The translations under genes were made by a program, and so were the position numbers. From assembly GCF_010645065.1 (NCBI RefSeq), contig NZ_JAADZW010000010.1, positions 1 through 64,000 of the forward strand: a stretch of 64,000 bases of DNA. Reading direction: 5' to 3'. The notes under the pieces are model-generated. The model was not told where the DNA came from and ran no database searches. It worked only from the letters and a program-made list of their open reading frames with translations. How positions within the stretch are numbered: position 1 is the first letter of the stretch; each line of letters begins with the position of its first letter. Source of the DNA: Flavobacterium fluviatile. GTDB taxonomy: Bacteria; Bacteroidota; Bacteroidia; Flavobacteriales; Flavobacteriaceae. This document shows positions 24,410-31,382 of the stretch, in pieces.

Positions 24410-25042
24410 ATGGCATTATTAGATGATTTAAACTGGAGACATGCGGTAAAGGCATATGATGCAACCAAAAAAGTAGCTCAGGGAGATTTAGAAAAAATAT
24501 TAGAATCGGCACGATTGGCGCCAACTTCTTCAGGATTACAACCTTTTCGCGTTATTGTAGTCGAAAATCAGGAATTAAAAGAAAAAATGGTACAAGGTGC
24601 TTTAAATCCTGAAGTAATGCGTGATTGCTCACATGTTTTGGTTTTTGCCGCTTGGGACAGTTATACTCCGGAAAAAATTGATAAAGTTTATGATTTGCAT
24701 ACCGATGTACGCGAATTACCAAGAGGTCGTTTTAGTAGTTATACTGATAAAATTAAAGAAATATACGGCGCTCAAACACCCGAGCAACATTTTGCCCACA
24801 CGGCCAGACAATCTTATATAGCTCTTGGTTTAGCAATGGCTCAGGCTGCCGAATTAAAAATTGATTCTACACCAGCAGAAGGTTTCAGTAATGAGGCAGT
24901 TGATGAAATTTTAAATTTAAAGGAATTAGGTCTTAAAAGTGTTACCTTATTGTATTTAGGTTACCGTGATGAAGCTAACGATTGGTTATCAAATATGAAA
25001 AAAGTGAGAATTCCGATGGAGGAATTTATCATAAAAAAGTAA
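24410..25042 (+). CDS. Nitroreductase-family NAD(P)H oxidoreductase
   Basis: This 210-residue cytoplasmic protein is a flavin-dependent nitroreductase (NfnB/NfsB-like). Features are LDDLNWRHAVKAYDATKKV at the N-terminus, the FMN-contacting ARLAPTSSGLQPFRVIVV, the central RQSYIALGLAMAQAAELKID and the C-terminal VTLLYLGYRDEANDW. Family members reduce quinones, nitro compounds and similar electrophiles. A MarR/OhrR-like regulator follows 234 bases downstream, separated by a repeat element, so this pair may be a redox-stress unit. There is no evident link with pectin. Confidence 0.9.
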   Translation: MALLDDLNWRHAVKAYDATKKVAQGDLEKILESARLAPTSSGLQPFRVIVVENQELKEKMVQGALNPEVMRDCSHVLVFAAWDSYTPEKIDKVYDLHTDVRELPRGRFSSYTDKIKEIYGAQTPEQHFAHTARQSYIALGLAMAQAAELKIDSTPAEGFSNEAVDEILNLKELGLKSVTLLYLGYRDEANDWLSNMKKVRIPMEEFIIKK

Positions 25043-25046
25043 TAAT

Positions 25047-25248
25047 TTAACCCGTTGGGCGAAATTAAAATAAGTGTCAGGCTGAGTCCATTCGGCTTCG
25101 CTCAGGATAAACTTAGTCGAAGCGCTTTTGAGCTCTCAAGCCTTCGACTCCGCTCAGGATGACATCAATTCTTTACGTTATAAATGATGTTTTATTTATT
25201 ATTTTATACTTTTAATTCATTTTAAAGCAATTTCACCCAACGGGTTAA
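25047..25248. repeat. MITE-like repeat with CCCGTTGGG termini, copy 2
   Basis: The 20-base termini are TTAACCCGTTGGGCGAAATT at 25047-25066 and its inverse, with one mismatch, at 25229-25248. Inside are short GCTTCG/CGAAGC inverted repeats and two CGCTCAGGAT units. The same termini occur at 18474-18690. No open frame lies inside. Confidence 0.7.
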
Positions 25249-25276
25249 TTTACAAAAAAAAGATATTCTTGAATTG

Positions 25277-25711
25277 ATGGAAAAACCAGATGTTTTACAA
25301 TTAAACCAACAACTTTGTTTTCCACTTTATGTGGTTGCTAAAGAAATTACGGGTTTGTACCGACCATTTTTGGATGAGTTGGATGTTACCTATTCGCAAT
25401 ATTTGGTGATGATGGTACTTTGGGAACAGGATGGTTTGACCGTAAATAAAATAGGTGAAAAACTATATCTCGACAGCGGAACCTTAACGCCTTTATTGAA
25501 ACGATTAGAAAGTAAAGGATTTATTATCAGGCAACGAAAAAAAGAAGATGAGCGTGTTGTTGAAATTTTTTTGGATGAAGCCGGAAAAAAATTGAAAACC
25601 AAAGCCTGTGAAATTCCACGAAAAATTCAGGATAAATTAAATTTAACTTCTGCGGATATGGTTGAACTTAAAGATTCAATTCAAAAAATATTAAGTAAAA
25701 TTTTATCTTAA
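25277..25711 (+). CDS. MarR-family regulator, OhrR-like
   Basis: This 144-residue winged-helix protein matches organic-peroxide sensors of the OhrR type. LNQQLCFPLYVVAKEITGLY places a Cys near residue 15, the position of the reactive Cys in OhrR; the DNA-binding part includes LDSGTLTPLLKRLESKGFI and the wing RQRKKEDERVVEIFL. The ATG at 25277 is preferred over a TTG one codon upstream. No ohr gene is adjacent; the nearest possible target is the nitroreductase gene upstream or a distant gene. A terminator follows. The regulator family is certain and peroxide sensing is inferred from the conserved Cys. Confidence 0.87.
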   Translation: MEKPDVLQLNQQLCFPLYVVAKEITGLYRPFLDELDVTYSQYLVMMVLWEQDGLTVNKIGEKLYLDSGTLTPLLKRLESKGFIIRQRKKEDERVVEIFLDEAGKKLKTKACEIPRKIQDKLNLTSADMVELKDSIQKILSKILS

Positions 25712-25734
25712 ATTCGATTAAAGCATAATCAAGG

Positions 25735-25767
25735 AAAAGCTGATTCAAATCTGAATCGGCTTTTTTT
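25735..25767 (+). terminator. Rho-independent terminator of the MarR gene
   Basis: AAAAGCTGATTCA pairs with TGAATCGGCTTTT (one G-T pair) and ends in seven T. Confidence 0.8.
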
Positions 25768-26016
25768 ATCATATTGAAAATTATTTTTGATTAAAGTTTT
25801 AATAATCACCCTGTTTGTGCGAACTTAATGATATTGAGCTTTGCCGACCAGAGTAGAAACGTTTTTTTATACCTTAAATTTTAGAAAAGAGATTTTGTTT
25901 TAAAAATAAGTATATTCTTATATTTTTAAAATAAAGAGTATGTTTGCGGTATAAGGAGAAAATATTTAGTTCGGTTTATATCAGAACTTTTAATTATATT
26001 TGCAAAATCATTTACT
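25768..26016 (+). promoter_or_regulatory. Spacer with promoter of the HigBA-like pair
   Basis: No gene is visible. The -7 box TATATTTG lies at 25995-26002, only 15 bases before the toxin ATG at 26017, so the transcript would have a very short leader. Confidence 0.45.
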
Positions 26017-26358
26017 ATGAGAATCATTGGGAAGAAGATAATTTTAAAGATTAAAAAGAAAAATATAGGCAATAAAAAGCTATGTATTGAAATTGATAAA
26101 TTAATCGCAGATTTAGAAAAGTTTAATCCTGAAGAAGAAAATATTAAAGACATACGAAATGATGCAGACTGTGTTCATAGTGACGGATTTTATTTTTTTA
26201 ATATTCACATTCACAGAACACTGATATTAATTGAGTTTGATGAGGACGGTGAAGCTACAATTGTTTGGGCAGGCACGCATCAGGAATATGAATCAACATT
26301 TAGAAATACCAAATCGACTATTGAAAAATGGTTGAGAAAAAACGGCTATATAGAATGA
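26017..26358 (+). CDS. higB: HigB-like mRNA interferase toxin
   Basis: This 113-residue basic protein resembles the HigB toxin family of type II toxin-antitoxin systems, RelE-fold ribosome-dependent mRNases. The conserved core is NDADCVHSDGFYFFNIHIHR, then LILIEFDEDGEATIVWAGTH and QEYES, corresponding to the family's pattern of a hydrophobic strand with an exposed Arg followed by V.F.GTH..Y. It starts at 26017 downstream of a -7 box and its stop overlaps the antitoxin ATG (ATGA at 26355). Toxin-first order is typical of HigBA. There is a slightly long N-terminus. Activity is inferred. Confidence 0.75.
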   Translation: MRIIGKKIILKIKKKNIGNKKLCIEIDKLIADLEKFNPEEENIKDIRNDADCVHSDGFYFFNIHIHRTLILIEFDEDGEATIVWAGTHQEYESTFRNTKSTIEKWLRKNGYIE

Positions 26359-26897
26359 AAACACATTTTGACATAGAGCAACTAATAGAAAAGGGTGTAA
26401 TCACAAATGAATTGGATTATGAAAGAGCACTCATTGCCGACAGGAAATTGAGACTTCTGGCAAAGGAAGATTTCAACTTTAAAAAACTAAGAACTAAACT
26501 GCGTAACATAATTGAAAAATATGAAAATGCAGAATGGAGCGATGTTAATCAAATTGATGATGCCAAACTTTTAGAAAGTGACAAAGCAGAACAGATTGCG
26601 GAATTAGAAAGAGTATTTCTGGAAAACAGAAAACATGCCATCAGAAAAAAACTCAAAGAACTCGACTTAACTCAGGAAAATCTGGGTTCCATTTTAGGTC
26701 ATAAAAGCAAGACGCACATGTCTGAGCTAATGAATGGTATTAAACCTTTTACTTTACGAGATTTAATTATTATAAATAGATTATTAAAAATAGAAATAGC
26801 CGTATTGATTCCGGTATTCCTTTCAAAACAAGATCAGATTAAGGTGAAGGAAGCGGTGATGAAATTGGGGAAACCTAAAGTAAAACTGGCAAAGTGA
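26355..26897 (+). CDS. higA: HigA-like HTH antitoxin
   Basis: This 180-residue protein has a charged helical N-terminal part of about 95 residues and a C-terminal XRE-type helix-turn-helix (RKKLKELDLTQENLGSILGH, then SKTHMSELMNGIKPFTLRDL), as in HigA antitoxins. The N-terminal half would wrap the toxin and the HTH would bind the operon promoter. The ATG at 26355 is chosen over one at 26328 inside the toxin gene because it gives the usual 4-base overlap. A terminator-like hairpin follows. The pairing with a HigB-like toxin makes the call solid as a module. Confidence 0.8.
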   Translation: MKTHFDIEQLIEKGVITNELDYERALIADRKLRLLAKEDFNFKKLRTKLRNIIEKYENAEWSDVNQIDDAKLLESDKAEQIAELERVFLENRKHAIRKKLKELDLTQENLGSILGHKSKTHMSELMNGIKPFTLRDLIIINRLLKIEIAVLIPVFLSKQDQIKVKEAVMKLGKPKVKLAK

Positions 26898-26950
26898 TGA
26901 TTTGGTTTTATTATAAAACTTCAACGATATGAAATATATTATAAAAAACC

Positions 26951-26983
26951 AAAAAGCCGCAAATCATAAGACTTGCGACTTTT
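26951..26983. terminator. Terminator between convergent genes
   Basis: AAAAGCCGCAA pairs with TTGCGACTTTT (one C-A mismatch) with A and T runs on the two sides, between the antitoxin gene and the convergent decarboxylase-like gene. Confidence 0.6.
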
Positions 26984-27020
26984 AGAGTTAGTAATTCAGG
27001 TTATTTTTTTTATATAATTT

Positions 27021-28391
27021 CTAAACCACTTTCGCAATCTGAGTATTCACACGAATATTATTAGGAGCATCTAATCCTGGTTTTTCATAAGTGGTGAAAT
27101 CCAAATTAACGCCCGGTCTAAAAATCAGGCAGTGTGTGGAACCTCCAAAATGAAACATACCCAGCTCGTCGCCTTTTTTTACAACGTCGCCGGCTTGTAC
27201 TTTTATTTCGCAGCTGGAAACCTCTGCCATACCTACAGGCATTACACACATCAGACCAATAGCCGGATTATCTGCTTCAATAAATATAAGGGCTCTGGTC
27301 GCAACTGCAGTTAAAAAGGGCTGCGAATTGTTGGGCGCACTTGAATCGGCTCCCTCAGGATTGTAGAAACCCTGGTATAAATTTTCTAAATAATAAGAAC
27401 CGTTTACAATAGCCGTTTTTATGATTCTGCCGTTTACGGGACTGTGCCAGCGGTGGTAACTCAGGGCACTCAAAAAGGCCTGATAAACTGTTCCACCCTC
27501 AAATTGAGGGGCTAAGGCATCAAAATTCATCATGTTTTCTAACGAATAAGGCTGTCCTTTTAACCAAAACTGATCCGACAAGGCCACATTCGTAGCCACT
27601 TGCAAAGGTGCCGACTCACAGGCGTTTACAATAATCGAATCATCATCGGGTGCAGTAACAGGACGCACATCCGGCCAAAATAATCTCGTGAAAAAATCAT
27701 CCCAGCTTTTGAATCCATAATACACATCTGAAGGATCCGACTGAAAAACATCAGAAAATGTAGCGTTGACAGGAATCGGATTCGGTTCTAAACCTAAAGC
27801 CCCTTTGGCAACCTCCATCATTTCAGATTGTGCCAGTTCGCTCAGCCATGCAATTACGTTTTCAGAAGGGCCATTTTCGATCAAAACATAACGGGAATCT
27901 TCTGTAACCAAAAATTTAGACCAGTAATTCAATATTTTTTTCAGCTGCTGATTGACCAGTGCGTTTGAAAAAACATCATATCCAAAATTGGTTGCCATGG
28001 GCCAAGCCAAAAGGGCATTAATTGGAAAACCAATCATACCTGCAGGCGTTTGATTTCCGGGAGCACCGGTTTGGTAAGCTTCGGGAGCGGTTTGCATGAT
28101 TGCGTTGAGTAAAACAAGGAAATCCTCAAAATTGACAGGTTCCGGTTCCCATTGCAAAGGTGTGTTTTGTTTTAAAAAATGCGCTTCGGCAAACATACCC
28201 TGCACATTGGCATACAAAACAGGATCTGAATAGACCATATTTTGAAATTCGGCAATTTCAGGAATGAGCGGTGTTGGATTTTTTTTGACAAACTCTTTGA
28301 GTTTTAGTGACCAGTTTTCTATAATTTGTGGGTCTTGCGGTAACCAGCTTCCCAATAATTGTTTTGCTTTGTTGAATGTAGTTGCTTCCAT
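27021..28391 (-). CDS. Phosphatidylserine decarboxylase-related protein
   Basis: This 456-residue protein combines an N-terminal region like the phosphatidylserine-decarboxylase-associated domain (from about residue 40) with a C-terminal Psd domain. In the Psd part, RWHSPVNGRIIKTAIVNGSY and the C-terminal GGSTHC (residues 416-421) followed by LIFRPG are visible. The GST triplet corresponds to the LGST/GGSS site where pro-enzymes self-cleave to form a pyruvoyl group. It lacks the membrane-proximal start of a standard Psd and is longer than the housekeeping enzyme, so it is likely a specialised paralogue acting on an unknown amino-acid-derived substrate. It is monocistronic and not linked to the pectin genes. 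Confidence 0.82.
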   Translation of the reverse strand: MEATTFNKAKQLLGSWLPQDPQIIENWSLKLKEFVKKNPTPLIPEIAEFQNMVYSDPVLYANVQGMFAEAHFLKQNTPLQWEPEPVNFEDFLVLLNAIMQTAPEAYQTGAPGNQTPAGMIGFPINALLAWPMATNFGYDVFSNALVNQQLKKILNYWSKFLVTEDSRYVLIENGPSENVIAWLSELAQSEMMEVAKGALGLEPNPIPVNATFSDVFQSDPSDVYYGFKSWDDFFTRLFWPDVRPVTAPDDDSIIVNACESAPLQVATNVALSDQFWLKGQPYSLENMMNFDALAPQFEGGTVYQAFLSALSYHRWHSPVNGRIIKTAIVNGSYYLENLYQGFYNPEGADSSAPNNSQPFLTAVATRALIFIEADNPAIGLMCVMPVGMAEVSSCEIKVQAGDVVKKGDELGMFHFGGSTHCLIFRPGVNLDFTTYEKPGLDAPNNIRVNTQIAKVV

Positions 28392-29347
28392 AATTTTTTT
28401 GGGTTAAATTAATAACTAAGATATTTTAGAAAATAATTCAAAAAATGTATTTGGGTACAGAAGCGGTTTTTTTTGTTATGAAAGAACTTTTAGTTTCAAT
28501 TTCTAATTCAAAAAGCAGTAGCAAAATTAATAGACAAAAACATCGGGTAAACCGTTTTTATTGTTTCTGAATCAATCAGCCTGTTTTTATGTCATTCTGA
28601 TAATAGCAAAAATGACATGACGACTGTTGTTTTCATTAAAATGGAAACATTATCTATTGACGCAGAATTTCTTATTTAAACCTGAAATATTGATTGACAT
28701 CCCAAATTTATTGGTATAAGGTATTTAATCTAAAGGCAGAAATTCCTCTTACGTGACCATCTCCCAATAAATTTTGAGGGAGGCAGAACTGGGGTACTCT
28801 TTTAATACCGAAATTTAATTTTCCTTAAATTTTAAAAAATTATCTCTATTCATTTTATGATGATAATTTCTTTAGTGGATAAAAATTCATATATAAATAT
28901 TTCAGATATAATGGGCAAGACAACATTAGAAATAAGTTAACTTTTGTCTGGTTGGAAATCATGGTTTTGTGTTGTGTTTTTAATTAGGAGTTAATAGAAA
29001 AATAATGTATGAGGTTTTTTGTAGCTTTTTTTTTGCTATATTTAATTTTTGTATCTGTAAATTAGATGATTATGGAAATAAAACGCCTCAAATTAAGAAC
29101 ATCATATCGGAATAATAAAAATATTACCGATGAGTTTATCCTTAAATTTCTACTGTGATAAAAACAATTCCCTTGTGAAAGGATCTAATGTCTTTTTTAG
29201 TACATAATGAAATAGAAAAGTTTGATAATAAAAAAAAAATATATTGAATAGCTATTTTTTGTTTTAAAAAAGACAGATTATGTTAAGTTTTTTTGAGAAA
29301 AAAATAACCATTAAAATATTTCCTTGTAACCCAAAAAATGATATAAA
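28392..29347. other. Gene-poor spacer of 956 bases
   Basis: No full gene is supported. It is very AT-rich, especially in its right half. A short frame at 28857-28940 ends in YINISDIMGKTTLEIS, which looks like the tail of a type IX secretion C-terminal domain, possibly a gene remnant. A 30-codon frame at 29066-29158 has no recognisable features. Confidence 0.45.
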
Positions 29348-30436
29348 ATGAAAAAACCAATTTCTTTGAGCGCAATTGTTTTGGCAGTTGCAGTTTTGGC
29401 AAGTTGTGGTAAGAGTAACAAAAAAGACTCTAATGAAGGTGCGGAAACTCTAGCGGATACCACTTCTACAGGTACTATAGTAACCGTTAAAAACTTTGTA
29501 GTAGCAGAAACCGATCATTATTTTACCAATTTAATGAAAGAAGTTCCTGTAAATACCTACAATCATCACCGCGAATATTCTAATATAGAAACGCAAGTTG
29601 TTATTCGAGAAAACCAGGATTGTTTATACAGTCATGCAGTGGTAGATTGTTCAGAAGGTGCTACGATTATCAATCCAAAATGGGACAAATATTCGGTTGT
29701 GCAAGTTTTTGATGAAAATCAATATACTTTTGCAGTTTTATATCCGGGAGACAGCATTCATGTTACACCTGATATGTTAACCAGAGGCAATTATGTGTGG
29801 TTAAATACCCGTACCGAAGTGAGACCAGAAAACAATGCAGGATATGCCGATGCGCACAAACATCAAGATGCTTATATTATAAAAGCAAAATCAAACAAAC
29901 CTTATCAATCAAAAGGATTTGACAAAACATCTTTAGACCGGGTGAGAGATTCCTTATTGATGCAAGGACCAAAAGTGCGTTCTTGGAGGGCATTTGGAAC
30001 ACCAAAAGTTGTAGCTCCCGAAGATTTTGTGATCGCTGCGGCAGGAGGTTGGGCAGGTTTACCAAAAGAGCATGCTTTGTATTGGCCTAGAATTGTTCCG
30101 CAAGGAGAGGCTAAAAAAAGTAGTGTGTGTTCTAAAATAACCCTTCCAAAAGCACCATTGCAATATGATAAAGGCGGATTTTTGTCGGTAACCGTTTACG
30201 ATGCGAGAGGATGGATTGCGACTAAGAAATATGCTTTGAGAGATCACAATGCAGTTAAAAATGCAGATGGTTCAATTACCTTTTATTTCAATTGTCCAAA
30301 AGAAAAAAACAATATGGACACAGTTGACAATTGGTCAATGGTTATCCGTCTGTATGTTCCGGAAACTCCAGAAAAAGGAATTGCATATCTGGAAAATCTA
30401 GAGAAAAACAATGTCCAAATTGAAGTTGTGAAGTAA
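29348..30436 (+). CDS. DUF1254/DUF1214-family lipoprotein
   Basis: This 362-residue protein has a lipoprotein signal with lipobox VLASC (Cys20), so it is anchored to a membrane. The mature part matches DUF1254 (NTYNHHREYSNIETQVVIRE, DCLYSHAVVDCSEG, YTFAVLYPGDSIHVTP) followed by DUF1214 (FLSVTVYDARGWIATKKYAL, NADGSITFYFN, NWSMVIRLYVPE). The biochemical role of this widespread family is not established. It stands alone between two gene-poor spacers and has no obvious link to pectin use. It is somewhat shorter than many DUF1254/1214 proteins. Confidence 0.82.
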   Translation: MKKPISLSAIVLAVAVLASCGKSNKKDSNEGAETLADTTSTGTIVTVKNFVVAETDHYFTNLMKEVPVNTYNHHREYSNIETQVVIRENQDCLYSHAVVDCSEGATIINPKWDKYSVVQVFDENQYTFAVLYPGDSIHVTPDMLTRGNYVWLNTRTEVRPENNAGYADAHKHQDAYIIKAKSNKPYQSKGFDKTSLDRVRDSLLMQGPKVRSWRAFGTPKVVAPEDFVIAAAGGWAGLPKEHALYWPRIVPQGEAKKSSVCSKITLPKAPLQYDKGGFLSVTVYDARGWIATKKYALRDHNAVKNADGSITFYFNCPKEKNNMDTVDNWSMVIRLYVPETPEKGIAYLENLEKNNVQIEVVK

Positions 30437-31338
30437 AGATTTTAAACTTATAAAAATAAAAAAATATGAATAAATTAGTAGTTTAGCATCTTTCAGCTTC
30501 TTATGTCACTATGCCAAATTTTAAGATCGTTTAGCCAATCTTACTATAGATTTATAGTGATTATATTTGTAAATTTTAGGGGATTTAAAAATCTAAAAAG
30601 TTCTATGAATTGCTAATAAAAAAATGCTGTCAAATAGCAACTGACAGCATTTTAAGTTTAATCATATGAAATACTTTTTATTAGTTATAAAAGTCATTTT
30701 GTATACTTGGTGTATTGAATGTGTTGCCCAATCAAAACAGCAGGCTTACAGTTAAAATGTCCAAAAAAAGAGCGATAAGACCCTGTATCGGGTTGCGAAG
30801 TGTTTTTGTGCAGGAGGTATTATTACCTGTTGCCGACAGAAAAGCGCATCCTTTATCCATTTAGCCCGTTACGCCTTTCCGGATTGCGAAGAATCCAAAT
30901 GAATTACTTATATCATTGCTCCTTTTCAATGGGTGCCCATAACGAACAATGTGGGTAAGTTCCAGCTCACCAATAATACTTCAATCAGGCAATCCTATTT
31001 GTCCAGGCGGTTTAGGAAATATTCATGTTATTTTTTTTTATTGCGAAAAAACGAAAATAAGTTGAGGAGCTGGTTCCACAGATTTTAGGGAGTAATGTGT
31101 AACTTTGGAATCCAACTTTTTTTTTATGATAATTTGCGTAGTCTGCGGTTTTAAACCATGCAGATTTTCAGCCTGACAACCCAAACCTACGAACTTCAAA
31201 TGTTCATATTGGTTTAGTTTTTCTTCTGATCTTTGAAAGAGGTTTTGAAATCAGTTTTTTTGTTTCCACCAAAAATCAAACGGTATTTACTTATATAAAC
31301 TTAGTAAAAAAGGTTGGAACAGCATAGTACAGGTTGTG
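30437..31338. other. Gene-poor spacer of about 900 bases
   Basis: No gene is supported. It holds a hairpin at 30621-30653, and a less AT-rich block at about 30720-31020 that is interrupted by stops in all frames and may be a decayed gene, but I could not recognise it. The right end is the promoter region of the GH78 gene. Confidence 0.45.
30621..30653 (+). terminator. Terminator-like hairpin
   Basis: AAAATGCTGTCA pairs perfectly with TGACAGCATTTT around nine bases. It lies 185 bases past the DUF1254/DUF1214 gene. Confidence 0.6.
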
Positions 31339-31357
31339 AAATGTAAAAATAACACTT
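31339..31357 (+). promoter_or_regulatory. Operator-like site before the GH78 gene
   Basis: AAATGTAAAAATAACACTT matches the operator at 9616-9634 at 17 of 19 bases, with similar flanks (TTGT before, TAT after). It lies 26 bases before the ATG at 31383. A TTG at 31334-31336 and TATCTTTA at 31357-31364, 20 bases apart, could be the promoter. The site is less symmetrical than the pair near 9500. Confidence 0.4.
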
Positions 31358-31382
31358 ATCTTTAGCCCCAAAATACCTTTTC

